Assembly: GCF_000687475.1 (NCBI RefSeq)
Contig: NC_057317.1
Coordinates: 1,178,001-1,242,000 of the forward strand
Source of the DNA: Ustilaginoidea virens
Lineage: Eukaryota > Ascomycota > Sordariomycetes > Hypocreales > Clavicipitaceae
DNA length: 64,000 bases
Direction: 5' to 3'
The notes beneath the pieces were generated by a model. It saw only the letters and a program-made list of their open reading frames with translations, was not told where the DNA came from and ran no database searches. The translations under genes and the position numbers were made by a program. Shown here piece after piece: positions 11,584 to 23,243 of the stretch. Every line of letters begins with the position of its first letter. Positions within the stretch are counted from its first letter, which is position 1.

Positions 11584-12698
11584 ATAGCATGGCGGCAGCA
11601 CGCCCTACACTCGCACACGGCGTTGCAAAACACGCTCTTGGCAGGACAGCCACCATTCGCAGCGTTCCAAGCTTTGACGGCTCCGAACACAGCCCGGAGA
11701 GCAAGCACACTGCTTTCAACGGCACCGTCACCTCCAACGCCGCCGTTGTTTCCGCCATGCCGGGCAGCCCGCAAGACAAGTCCCCCTCGACGGTCAGATT
11801 AAAGTCGGACCTGGCAGTGGACGCAGCGACGCCAAGCCGATGGAATGGCAACGACGTGCGAACAATAGAGCCGCCGCCGCCGCCGCCCCAGCACGAGTCG
11901 TTGTCGACATTGCCGGAAGATGCGGACAACGGACAATGGGACTCTACGGTCGGCAAGGCTGGTCTCGGAAAGACGGGCCGAGTCATCAACAAGCTTGTTA
12001 GTGACAACGATGCCTTGAAGCGTGACATACAAATCGAGCGTCTGCGAGCAGAGGAGGCGAAGCAAGCCGCGAAGCTGGTGGAAGACAAGATGGAACGCAT
12101 GATGTACGAGTACGAGAGCCGATTGTTGGAAGCCAACGTGACAAAAACCCTGCTGGCTCGAAAAGAGCGCCAAGTCGAGTCGTTGACCGCATCGGTCGAG
12201 TTGGAGAAGCGGAAAGCCCTAGCAGCTCAGCAGAGCGAGCGCAGCTGGAAGCACGAGCTGGAGCGGATAAAGGGCGAGGCTGCGACTCGGGTCGAAGAGG
12301 CGACAAGCTACGCGCAGTTGATGGAAGGCCGGTACAATGCCATTTCCTCTCACTGGCGCGATCAAGGGGAAGAGGTCAAACGCGCCGTGTCGAGGCTGCG
12401 AGGAGCAATCGACGCCATTGTCGACGAGCGCAGAGCAGATGACGAAAAAATCACAACGCTCAGGGACTTGTGCGAACAGCAGGACAATAACCTCAAGGAG
12501 CTGCGCGGCGAGAAGGAGGAAATAGCCCGCCTCTTCGAACAGTACAAGCAATTACAGGAACAGGACCTCAGAGACATCAAAGTCAACGCGAACAAGAGGC
12601 AGGAAGAGCAGGAGCTGCAGCTGCAGGAAGCAAGAGAGGTTCTGCACAAGCTCAGATGGGCATTGAATGTGAAGCAAAACGTAAAGGATGCGCAATGA
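11580..12698 (+). CDS. She3-like coiled-coil protein
   Basis: Single-exon gene of 372 residues. The region from about 133 to 365 is almost continuous predicted coiled coil, starting GRVINKLVSDNDALKRDIQI and including RKERQVESLTASVELEKRKA. This matches the family annotated in filamentous fungi as SWI5-dependent HO expression protein 3. In yeast She3 is the adaptor that links She2-bound mRNA to the myosin Myo4; whether the filamentous relatives carry RNA is not established from sequence. Residues 1-130 are Ser/Pro-rich and disordered, with a run of Pro (PPPPPPP) near 97. The basic stretch expected to bind RNA at the yeast C-terminus is not obvious here; the protein ends soon after KLRWALNVKQNVKDAQ. 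The ATG 11580 lies in a good CACCATGA context and overlaps an upstream ORF stop. Confidence 0.75.
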   Translation: MNSMAAARPTLAHGVAKHALGRTATIRSVPSFDGSEHSPESKHTAFNGTVTSNAAVVSAMPGSPQDKSPSTVRLKSDLAVDAATPSRWNGNDVRTIEPPPPPPQHESLSTLPEDADNGQWDSTVGKAGLGKTGRVINKLVSDNDALKRDIQIERLRAEEAKQAAKLVEDKMERMMYEYESRLLEANVTKTLLARKERQVESLTASVELEKRKALAAQQSERSWKHELERIKGEAATRVEEATSYAQLMEGRYNAISSHWRDQGEEVKRAVSRLRGAIDAIVDERRADDEKITTLRDLCEQQDNNLKELRGEKEEIARLFEQYKQLQEQDLRDIKVNANKRQEEQELQLQEAREVLHKLRWALNVKQNVKDAQ

Positions 12699-14155
12699 AC
12701 GTAATCTGGAGAACACGTTCTCTTTCTGGCCCTGCGCGGCATAGCCGTTCCCTCGACGGCCAACGGTTTACGGCTACGAATGCCAGGGGCAAAAAGCTCT
12801 TCTGCCTTACATGTTTGCGCCGCCTCCGTCTTCATCTTCGGGCTTTTTACACAGCTGCATCTCTACTCCGCCACGTCCCCAACGACAATGGGCCCTGCCA
12901 TATATTGCTTTTTTTGAAGTACAATTCTCCCTGCATTTCATCTCATCCTCGACATGGAAGAAGTCGAAGCTTTTGTTCATACGAATTTCCAAAGGACGAA
13001 GCCCCCTCGCTATGACGTACGAGAGGGGATAACATAACGCGGCGCTCAGGGATTTTGTTTTCTTCTCTTTCCCGTCTATTTACAATATGGTTTTTTTTTT
13101 CCACTGGGGAAGAGTTTTCTAAAGACTTTACTTTTATGTAGTGCATCTGCCCTCCCGCTCAACATGGTTAGCCTTTTTTTTTTCCTTTCCTCTTTCGAAA
13201 ACATTCCCCTTTTCTCTTACTCGGGCCAATCATCTCTTCACGTGTGCTTTTTTCTTTCTTTCTTTTTCTGCTTCTGCTTCTTTTTCTTTTTTTTTTTCCT
13301 CATCCCCCTTCAACTTCTGCTTCATTTTTTGTCAAAATTCGTACATGACCAGCAGGCTCTGGGTTCTTTTGGCACGGGATGGAAGACGAACCTTGGCAGA
13401 GAGGACGTAGAGGCGTCGTCAAGCAACGTCGCAGAGACTAGCGGGATGAAAGGAAAATGCAAGTGGCTGGCCTTTTAGCAACGATGAAAACCGCGCGGGA
13501 TTTATGACGGTTCATCTGTTGGCCGCGTGTTTTGCCAATGTCTTTTTGGGATATGCTAGATATCACTTCTATCGAGCGTGACGCACTTCGTTTTTGCGCA
13601 GCATGGACCGAATACTTGCGTGACACGCCGTCCGATTTAGGCACGAGTCAGCCAATGGATCCTTTTTTCACAGATACCAGTGTTGCCAATTGGCCGATTT
13701 CACTGATCTTAGAAAGCAGCCGTCACACCTGATCGCAGCTGTCTCGCAGCTGTCTTGCCATTTTACCGCACACTGTCATTGCAGTCATCTCGCACCTGTC
13801 GCGCCTGCCGGCTCGTTTCCTTCTGCAAAAACAATAAATCTCCAGCAAGCCTCAGATTTTACACCCTGACGACCTGCGCTCTCTACCTATCTTCCCGCGG
13901 AAACAACCACGAGGCGTTGTACTCAAAACAGTGTCTGAACATCACATAGTATCAGTTCACGGATAGAGCGAAAACGTTCTTGATATGGAATCAGGCTCGG
14001 ATCTTTCTACTCACTCAAGGGATTCATCAGTGTTGCCGCTTGAGGTTAGTTCCATCTTTGTTTTCGTCATGTTACATAGGCCTCTTGGCCCGCCGTGTCA
14101 TTGACTCAACTTCTTCTCTTTTCATCTCACAAGTCCAACTCGTCTAATCTGGCCA
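12699..14155. other. Intergenic region between SHE3-like gene and unknown gene
   Basis: Contains pyrimidine-rich stretches (13160-13330) and no supported gene. An alternative start for the next gene lies here: ATG 13985 followed by a GTTAGT donor after 20 codons. That exon would join the next in the wrong phase, so I treat it as 5' untranslated or mis-phased. Confidence 0.5.
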
Positions 14156-16686
14156 ATGGAAAACATGATGCAGTCTCGAAAGGGTGTGGAATTTTACGTC
14201 TCTTGCAATCCGCCCTTGGGTCTTGCCGGCGTGGATGAGGTTATGGGAAGGATACAATGTTCGGATATTCGTGTAAGTTTGTGATTCGGGGCACAAGTGC
14301 ATCTCGGTGAAGCTAAAGAAGACCAGGAACAAATCATTGAAATCCTTTACGAGCCTGATGTACCGTGGTTCAAATGTATCACGCCGTCCCTCTCTGAAAA
14401 TCAGGTGAGGCAGGCCGTGGCAAAATTTTTGCTTGACATTGTCGAACAGGATGCTCGGCCACTCAAGAAGCAGTCGCCCTCGACAGATCCTCACATGCAA
14501 GTGGATGTCGATGCCGGGTCACGACTTGTTCCATGGTCCAGCTGGTTACAAACTCAGTGCTTCAGCGGTTTCGAGAAATACCAGTATCCGGAGCCCACGT
14601 GCAAGCTCGCATTCAAAAGAGTTTGGCGAGGATTAGAAAACTTACCACCTCTGACGGTCGATAACCTGCTTGGTACCTGTTCAATCTGGAGTCATTCTGT
14701 GACTCCGCTCAATTTTGAAGGCTTGGCCAAGCTACTGGGCTGTCGGTTATTCCACAATGTGAGAAAAACTGTGGTGTACATTAAAGGTGACTCGTTCGGG
14801 GCTGTAGAACAAGCGTTGAAAATACTCGGGCATCTGCTCCTCATTGTGAGTCTCTACATCTACATGCATGGTATTTTCGCTTACCTCAAGATTAGGCTGA
14901 AACGACAAACAAGAAACATCACCTTGTCTACGCTGAAGACGCTGCGCAGCTCAAGTATGTTTACAAGTGGCTCTCTCAGGTCGGGATCATGCGCACGACG
15001 TATCTACCGAGGCCCTTGCGCACGAAGGATCTGCCGAAGACCCTCAATCAGGAGGGACCCAAGCTTCTTGGGGCTGTGTGCATCCGGGCGGCAGAAAGAA
15101 CCCAGGAGAATGACTGGGTTTCTGACAAGACGCAGTATAAGGATAAAGAGGTAACGCCATCTGCTGCGCCCCTTTTTAGTGCCTTCAAAGACTACGCATA
15201 TACCAAAAAATTCCCGGCAAACATCTCTGGTCAATTAGAGGAAGTAAAAAAACTGCTCGAGACGTACAACGACGCCGAGCCGCAAAGCCGGAAGGAAAGC
15301 TGCTCTGTGTCTGGGGATGTGCAAAGCTTATCGGACACCATGGACTACGAAGAAGATTTTGAAGTCGTTGACTGCAACCCTGGGGCAGTCGAAACCATTC
15401 CCCCAAAGGACCTTCTGGATGACGACTCTCCTGTGGAATTATCCTCATATGCTGCATCTTGCAGTATCCTGGTTCCGAGCCCGTCAAAGGTACGTTGTAA
15501 CACTATTCCATGACCATGATTAACGTCTTGCAGGAAACGTTGTTCCAGAGTCCGCACAAGTTCAATACCGATAAACGGGAAAAGTCGCATTTCATGCATA
15601 TTCTTGGGGACCGCGTTGGAGCGATGTGTTCTGTTATACCCCTGTGCCCCGGTTACATCACCATTTCCGCCAGATTCGGACGATGTTATCTCAATGACAT
15701 TCGTAGCTCGCTAGTTGATGTCGGGTCTGGCCCACACTGGACAATGAAGGAACTTTTGAATGAGATGGAAAGCAAGCAAACGTGTCAATACATCCGATTT
15801 TCATCCATCCTTTCGTCTTTTTCTACCTGTGCCGATTTAATTGTCGGCACAGGTGGGTCATCTTCATCGTGGAATCTTCTCACAACCCAGGTCACATACC
15901 TGGTTGAATGCGAATTGAAGGAAGACGAGTGCTTCATTATCGAGATTGATGCAGAAACATTCAATTACTCTTGTCGGGGAACAGCAGTCCAGATTGGGTG
16001 TACCTTTATTCACTGCGTCCGTCAGGCCTGGGACGTACAGGTTGAGGTTAACAAGTCGAGCAATTTGAACCTGTCTCCTTTACATTGTCGTCTGTGCAAA
16101 GTCATTGTCGACTCACTTCACATCTTGTAAGTACATGAAAGGCATCAATCAGTACGAAAGTCATTGACCATGCAGCAGCGGGTCAGCAAAGGGAGAGACC
16201 GTGTTGGAATTCATGGCCAATGAAGAGCTAGGCTTGAAGATAAAGTCGGTTCAAATTCAACGCTCGGCGAGATACTCCAACTATGATTTTCCAGACAGCG
16301 TCCTCTCCATTGCAACGATGACAAAGCTCAAACCAGATTCGATAAAGGCCAATCGTCAAAGGTGGGGCGGGTTAGAAAAGAAGTCCTCCTCAGGTCCTTG
16401 CCCAGATTTCTGGGTCGAAGCCTTCATAACGTCGACCAAATTGGAAGATGTATTAAAGGCGAACATTGGGTTATCCACGGGAGAGCGCACATCATGCGAC
16501 TTTACGAAGCTAGGACAACAAGGCTATTATGATAGCCTTTCGCGGCCAGCTTTGAAGATGATTGCGCAAATGGATCATATCGGCCAGCACAATAACAACG
16601 GCATATCGACAAACAGTAGGCCTTCTGCCTTTACGGTCTCAGTTGCTGAATCAAGGCAGCGAAACGGGGATTACTGTTTCTGGTGA
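14156..16686 (+). CDS. Conserved-looking fungal protein of unknown function
   Basis: Exons: 14156-14272, 14327-14845, 14896-15489, 15534-16126, 16176-16686. All junctions are in phase and give 777 residues. The introns are all about 44-55 bp, which supports a real, spliced gene. No catalytic motif is seen. The region around KTVVYIKGDSFGAVEQALKI followed by HHLVYAEDAAQLKYVYKWLS has the look of an RNA-binding KH-like repeat, and I weakly recall a fungal-only family (DUF7905) with this pattern; neither is proven here. An acidic segment (DYEEDFEVVD) lies near 375. The C-terminal 270 residues alternate beta-rich and charged segments. The start is uncertain: 14156 is the first ATG in frame after a probable acceptor at 14133, while ATG 13985 lies in a separate upstream exon with incompatible phase. 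Confidence 0.65.
15825..15854. repeat. 11-bp perfect inverted repeat inside coding exon
   Basis: ACCTGTGCCGA at 15825-15835 and its exact reverse complement at 15844-15854 flank an 8-nt loop TTTAATTG. The mRNA could fold a strong hairpin here. It lies within the fourth coding exon of the unknown gene. Confidence 0.85.
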
Positions 16687-17190
16687 GTGGGTGCATTTGG
16701 GACTGAACTTGTATTTGTGTGAATTTGGGAGTGTGAGCTTGAAACCAGGGGGGGAATGCTACTGGACCTCGTAGATTTAAGAGCTCGGGGTTGGGGAAAT
16801 GGGCAGATGAGGCCGAGCTCATGGAATGAATGCGTGCGCAGCAAGGAAAAGGCATACATTAGATAGTCGTCGTCAGGGGGTCGGTCTTAAGTCATCATCA
16901 GTTTGTGGCGCGGCCACTGTCTCCGGAGTAGTCGTCGGATGTTTGGTGCAACCAGACAGAATGCCGAAAGCTGTTTGACTTCTACTGCTACCGCATCTGC
17001 ATCCTGGTCACGGCTGCTCGACTTGTAGGTTCGTGTTCCCATACCTACATATTATGCCTTTGGTGTAACAGGTCTGGCTGCTATGGTTTGTTAGATAGGG
17101 ACTCGGTACGGAGTACACACTACATACTAGCGGACCCTTCCTTCTTATCTACTTGCACATGCGTGGATTTCCACATCCCGGCGTTCCGAC

Positions 17191-17221
17191 AGGGACGACA
17201 GGGACGACAGGGACGACAGGG
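17191..17221. repeat. GGGACGACA tandem repeat
   Basis: Three and a half copies of the 9-mer GGGACGACA in gene-free DNA. Confidence 0.85.
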
Positions 17222-17582
17222 GAGCCTGAACTTTAAAAAATCGGGGGTGGGAATGGAAGTTGACATGAACCAGACAATGAACAGACATCAATTGGCTGCA
17301 GCCTGGTACAGTAGTTGCAGTGGCTCTTTTCGAGGAGCGTGGCTCTCTTTTTTCTTTTTTTCTTTCTTTTCTTTCTTTTCTTTCTTTCTTTCTTTTTTTT
17401 TTTTTTTTTTTTGTTTTAAAACCCCAACTCTTTTTTGCTTCCCCCCCGTCCAGCCTCGATGTAATTTCCGGCCCCGGCTTGGTGTTCCCCACCGGCAGTC
17501 TATCGGTTGTTTATTAGTCGCACGGGAGATTATCCTGCCACTTGCCGAGCACAGAGTTAGTTTTCATGCCATGCCATGCCGG

Positions 17583-17618
<36 letters not shown>

Positions 17619-18207
17619 TCGGGCCATTTCCCTCTTATACGGTCCCGCATGCCCCTTGCCCCTTGCCCCATACTGACTGACTGACTATTAGATTCTCATA
17701 ATGCTTTTCTACTATCTACTAGCCAGCCAGGCGGCTGAGTTTATAAAATGAGATAAAGGAAACCCTAGGGGCGTATCGTCGCAGAATCGCCTCGCGCCAA
17801 CAGCTCCTGAATACCGCATGGAAATTTAGTGAAAATGTCGTACACTAGGTTCTATCGTTTCGATTTTTTAACTCTAAAAGCTAATGCGCTGGCCTTCTGG
17901 CGCTCACTCGAGGGAAACAGCAGGTACCTACGAACATAATATGACACGGTACGCCGTGCTTGGGCGTAGGGTGCCTGTAGTTCGGAGTACCGTATATCGT
18001 GTACCCCAGGCGGATAAGCATCGCTACGGAGTACCTAGCCTGCAGCGCCTTTGTTGCTGCTGCCGCATCGCTACTTCCAATTCCACCCGAGGGCGATTTA
18101 CTTAGTGCTTAGTACCTATATGCAGTAGCGCAGTACTTGTTTGTCCTTTCTTTTTTTTTCTTTTATTCCTATCCTTCTTTACTTTTCTATTCTTTTCTTT
18201 CTTTCTT

Positions 18208-18244
<37 letters not shown>

Positions 18245-18393
18245 AACCCACCTGGGCGACTTCTCTGACTCTTGCTGGGCGCGCCCCCGACTTCTTGGCA
18301 AGACAGGCTTTGCAGCGGCAATAGCGCCCTTAAACGCCCATTGGCATGTCGTTATGGCTGGCTGGCTGCACGGCTGGCTGGGGATTTCTGGGG

Positions 18394-18413
18394 AGCTTAC
18401 ATGCATGTAAGCT
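18394..18413. repeat. 20-bp perfect palindrome
   Basis: AGCTTACATGCATGTAAGCT reads the same on both strands with no loop. It lies about 590 bp upstream of the MFS transporter ATG. A dimeric regulator site is possible but unproven. Confidence 0.8.
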
Positions 18414-19000
18414 TTCTTCCGCTACCTCGTTCAGCTAGCTGTTCGCTGGCTCGACTATTACTGATCAACATATCGACGCCAGGCATCTACTTCCTTGAGT
18501 CTGGTCTAAAGACTAAAGACTAATAGTAAGGGTAAGGGGGCAGGTAGCCAAGGCCGGTGCCAGCAGCCTCCAGTCCCCTCCCCTCCAGTCCCCTCCCCTC
18601 CCCTCCCCTCGCGCGCCTATGTTAGTAGAGGTCTGGTACAGCAATGCTACATGTATGCTCCGATCTCTGCACATAGACTGGAGCCATCCACGTCCCTCCC
18701 TCATTCCAACTTGGAACCATCCAGTCGGTTTCCAGTTTCAAGACGGCCTCTTTTGTCCTTTGCTCTACTTTGCCTTACAGGCAGGCCACCTGCTCATCCG
18801 CTTTCCTTTCCTTTCCTTTCCTTTCCCCTTTCCCCCCCCCTCTTTTTTTTTTCTCCTTTTTCTCCTTTTTCTCCTTTTTTTCTTTCGTACTTCTGCCATG
18901 TCTGCAGAGCTCGCCCTTTTCCTGAATCCGTGAATCAACTTTGCGATAGAGAGTCGCCCACCTTGAGCGATAGCTCTGCCGCTTCTCGCTACGCGCCGAG

Positions 19001-21256
19001 ATGGGTCTTGGAATCCTCGAGGCCACCGGCCAAGAAAGGGTCCCAGGTATGAACTGACCTTGCTCGGAATGATAGATGACACTCCTTGAGAAGCCCCCCC
19101 CCCCCCCCCCCCCCCGGCAAGCGACGAGTTTCCTCCTTTGGCACAGACTACATGGAAATAAAAAGGCAGAGGTCGCTAACTTTTCGCTTTGCTTTTTCTT
19201 TCGCCCTCCTCAGGCACCACAAGATACTTTGACGATCCAAACCGTTCCCAAGAAGCCGACGGCGAATGCAAGCATTTGAAATGCGACAGGAGCAGAAAGA
19301 TTCCCATCATTCTCGTACGTGCTTCCTCGGCTTCATCACTACGGCGCAACCGAAGGCAACATCATACCTCTGTTGTCCCCAAGTTCTGCTGCTTGCTCCC
19401 TGGGGTGACTTGAACCAAAGCTACAGAGCTTTTGGCGACTAATCCTCGACAACGGTCGTTTCATAAACAGGTTCCTCAACCGTCCGACGATCCCAACGAC
19501 CCTCTCAACTGGCCGCTATGGAAACGCGATCTCGTCACCTTTACCCTCTCCTTTGCCGCCATCCTTGCCACCGCTCTCGGCCCCATCCTTGCGGCCAACA
19601 CGCTCGTCGTGTCGGTCTGGTTTACTTCGGACCTCACCAAAACAGCTGCCTTGACTGGCTACTATCTTCTGGGTACTGGCTGCGCAGCCATGTTCTTCGT
19701 CCCCTCGGGTCGTATCTGGGGCAAGCGTCACCTGTTCCTGATCGGTCTCGTCTTGGTCATCTTCTCCAGCATCTGGGGTGGCAAAAGCGGCGACTTTGAT
19801 CGTGCCAAGGCCCTCGGGGAGGCCACCGGTCCGTCGCCCACGCAAAAGGCCCACTACAACAGCTTCGCGGCTGCGCGAGCTTTTCAGGGCATCGGCACGG
19901 CTCCCTTCGAGAGCCTGCTCAACGCCGCCGTCGGCGAACTGTACTGTGTCCATCAGCGCGGCATCCGCATGGCCTTTTCCAACCTCGCCGTGTTTGGTGG
20001 TGCATTCCTCACGCCTGTCGTCGTCGGCAAAATGACCCAAACCATCGGTTGGCAATGGTCCTTTTACCTGGTTGCCATCCTTTCCGCCGTTACCTTCCCC
20101 GCCGTCTTCTTATTTTGCCCTGAAACTGCCTATAGACGTGACGCGAAGCTCAACCTGGATGGCGGGGCCGCCGCCGAGGAGGAGAAGCCCGCCTCGGTTT
20201 CTACAATGGCCCCTGCCTCATCACCTCAGGCTTCTCCGACAAGCTCGTCCGGATTCGTCCTGATCCCCCCGTCGTCGGCAATGCAACCCATAGGAGACGC
20301 AAACACCCCGAAGAAGACGTTTATTCAATCCTTGTCCCTTTTCGACGGCAGGAAGACGCACGAGCGCTACTGGGTCTTGATCCTGCGACCGTTTCCCCTC
20401 CTGCTGAACCCGGCCTTTGTCTGGGGCTGCCTCATCCAAGGCGCCATGATTGGATGGACAATTTTCATCGGCGTCATCATCGCCGTCATCTTCATCGGGC
20501 CGCCCTATTTCTGGGGAGAGGAGAAGACCGGATACACGTACACGGCTCCGGTTCTCGGCGCCGTTGCGGGATTCGTCGTGTCGGGCTTCCTGGCCGATGG
20601 CATCGCCAAGTTCCTGACCAAGCGCAACAAGGGCATTTACGAACCGGAATTCCGACTTGTCCTCGTCATACCCATGGCCATTGCTGCCGGCGTCGGACTC
20701 TACGGCTTCGGCGTGACCTCTGACCGGCTACAGACGGGCCAATACTCGTACATTGTGCCATTGATCTTCTTCGCCTTTGAAGTGGGCGGCATGGTTATCG
20801 GCACCGTAGCGAGCTCACTGTACATTGTGGATGCTTATCGTACGTTGCGGGACAAGTCCTTGCTCTTTGCCCTACCCAATTGTGGTTTCAATTCGCGGCG
20901 ACTGACGTTTCTTTTCCGGGCCCCCCAGGTGACTTGACCATTGAAGGGTTCACTCTGATGATCATCTTCAAGAACATTTTTAGCTTCATCCTTACATTGT
21001 ATGCCTACGACTGGATAATTGCGGCCGGGTTTCAGAAAGTTTTCCTCGTCATCTCAACCCTTCAAATGGGCATTTGCCTGCTCACTGTACCCCTTTGTCA
21101 GTATCAACCTGCGCGCCCCCTCCCTTGAGACGGGGAAGAAAAATAACAAGGTCGGTGGAGAGAACAAAGACTGACTGTTGGGCAGATATTTATGGAAAGC
21201 GAATCAGGGCATACTTTGCGCGAAACGATCTCTTGGCTTTGACTCATCTTCGTTGA
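19001..21256 (+). CDS. MFS transporter, DHA1-like
   Basis: Plasma-membrane secondary transporter of the major facilitator superfamily; substrate unknown. Exons: 19001-19046, 19214-19314, 19471-20839, 20929-21096, 21186-21256, in phase, 584 residues. The N-terminus MGLGILEATGQERVPGTTRY and the following DDPNDPLNWPLWKRD are typical of fungal DHA1 carriers of the Tpo/Hol1 kind. About twelve hydrophobic segments are visible, six before and six after a long cytoplasmic loop (about residues 290-380) rich in Ser, Ala and Pro. GRIWGKRHLFLIG near residue 130 fits the loop 2-3 motif of the superfamily. The first two small exons are needed to reach a proper N-terminus; a start at 19432 inside the second intron would be wrong. 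The last two exons carry the final helix pair and the short tail. Confidence 0.85.
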
Positions 21257-22554
21257 GAACAAGACGCATGGAAACACGGCAGACACACCCTTTTTTCTTT
21301 CCTTTTTCTTTTTATGAGTTTGTTATATTTCCGAGGGAAACGGAAAGTCCGTCGACTCGTCGAACGCAAGATCGACCCGAGGTATACCGGTATGGGTTAT
21401 TATAACAGGACACGTCTTGGCGTCCTGGTGCGCATGCCGTGCCTGAATTGAGTGTGCCATGCTTGTAACGCCGAGTGAGTACGGTGGCTAACGACGATGT
21501 AGTGAGCTGACGTACCACTACGTTGCCTCGATGACTGGGAGATGGGCGTGGATTTGGTGTTTTTGGGTGAATCTGTTTTCTACTTCAAGAGTCCCCATAG
21601 CCATCTTCCGCATCTCTTCGCCTTTGTCTTCTTTTTGCTTGTGTCTTTTTGTGTGGACAGAAAACACTCACGGCGGCCGCCAGTCTTTGCTCGTTGACTC
21701 GTGTTTGCAATATCGTGCAACCAGTACTTGATCCAGTTTTGGAATTTCCGGCTTTTCTACTTCCCCGACGGGTCAACAAGATGGAAAGATGGAAAGAAAA
21801 GAAACATTTTTCTTGGGCAACCCCAATCACGCAGACTCGTTCTTCAACCAGGGTCGACTTGTTGACCAGACGGAGACCGCCAAGCACGCACGACCTCCCA
21901 GCCTGTAGACCGAGGATGACATGACAACAAGGGGTGACGAGAGCGCCGGTGGCAGCGGCAACTGGATTGGAAATGACCCTTTGCCATAGTCGCTACCTGG
22001 ACTGGGACGAGGCGCCCCTGGCCGCCGGGAGCAGCCGCACAACCGCCACCGGTGCTGGGTAGTCGGCAACGGCAAACAGACCCCACGGCGGGCTTGAAGT
22101 CGTTGCACGGCAGAAATGACGGGCCTTGGGCCAAAGAGGGCGAATTGCTTGAGCCCGTTGGTGGCAGCGATGGCGTTGGCGAAGAGGAAACGAAGGTAAC
22201 AATATCCGTCTTGGCCCGGGTGGTGTCCAGCTCAAAGGCCATGGAGGCTAGGTTGTAAAGTCGAGCAAGCGTCGGGGTTCCATCTCGTCAGTGAGGAGAT
22301 GGCCAGGAGGGGGGGGGGGGGGGGGTTGATGGATGGACGAGGTGTGGATCTTGGCGACGTTGACGTGGTTTAAAAATCCAGGCCAGGAGGGAGTTTTTTT
22401 TCTTTTTTATACAGGTATCTACAATTTTCTTGGCCCCCTTTATCTGTCATTAAACTGTTTCGGTCCATCTGCGCCCGAAATTCCCTTTCACAGAGGTTCA
22501 CGTCCCTTTGGCTTTCCCCACCAGCTGCTGCGCGGCAAACAGCCCCCCCCTTCC
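21257..22554. other. Convergent intergenic region, MFS / SDR
   Basis: Between two stop codons facing each other. It contains G17 (22309-22325) and no supported gene. Open frames on the minus strand near 21585-22242 are biased by composition and show no family match. Confidence 0.5.
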
Positions 22555-23206
22555 TCACAGCTTCACCTTGGGTTCCTCGCCCTCTGGAAGCAGGTAGTCT
22601 GGGTACCGCAGCTCCTCGGCCCCCATGGCCACCGCCCCCTGGCGCCGCCAGGCGCCGCCGTCCACGACCAGCGCGTGGCCGTTGATGTGCGAGCCGGCCG
22701 GGCTGAACAGGTAGACGGTGGCGTCGGCCACGTCGCGGACGGTCCCGAGCCGGCCGGTGGGGATGCTCCTCGTGTGCCGCGCCAAGCCCGCGCGGTCGGT
22801 GCCGACCAGCCGCGCCGTCCCCTCCGTGTCCGCCACGGCCCCGGGCGCGATGACGTTGCTCGAGACCCCGCGCGGGCCGTACTCGAGCGCCACCGAGGCC
22901 ATGAGCGAGTCGACCGCGGCCTTGGCCGCCGCCACGTGGCCCTGCATCGGCATGCCCGTGTAGTGGAAGGTCGCCGAGACGTAGATGAGGCGCGCGTCGG
23001 GGCTTTTGAGGAGATGCGGCATCGTGGCCTTGATGGTGTTGAAGGTGCCGACGACGTCAATGTCCATGACGGCCTTGAACGCGTTGGTGCTCATGGCTTC
23101 CATGGACACGATGAAGTTGCCGGCCGCCCCGGCACTGGGCGCCCCGCGAACCAGTCAGCGTCGAGCGGCGAAACTCTCGCGTGGGGAGGGCTGCTTATAT
23201 ATATAT

Positions 23207-23243
<37 letters not shown>

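Larger units (their letters stand above)
16687..19000. other. Low-complexity intergenic region
   Basis: 2.3 kb without a supported gene. It contains CT-rich and TTTC-rich stretches (17340-17410, 18140-18212), A31 (17583-17613), A30 (18213-18242), two TACGGAGTA copies (17107-17115, 18025-18033), CCCCTCC repeats near 18577-18610 and a CTCCTTTTT-rich stretch near 18840-18890. The last part is probably the promoter of the MFS gene. Confidence 0.55.

Noticed and set aside
13755..13949. 64-codon frame before the unknown gene
   Set aside because: Composition is like non-coding DNA and no splice partner in phase was found.
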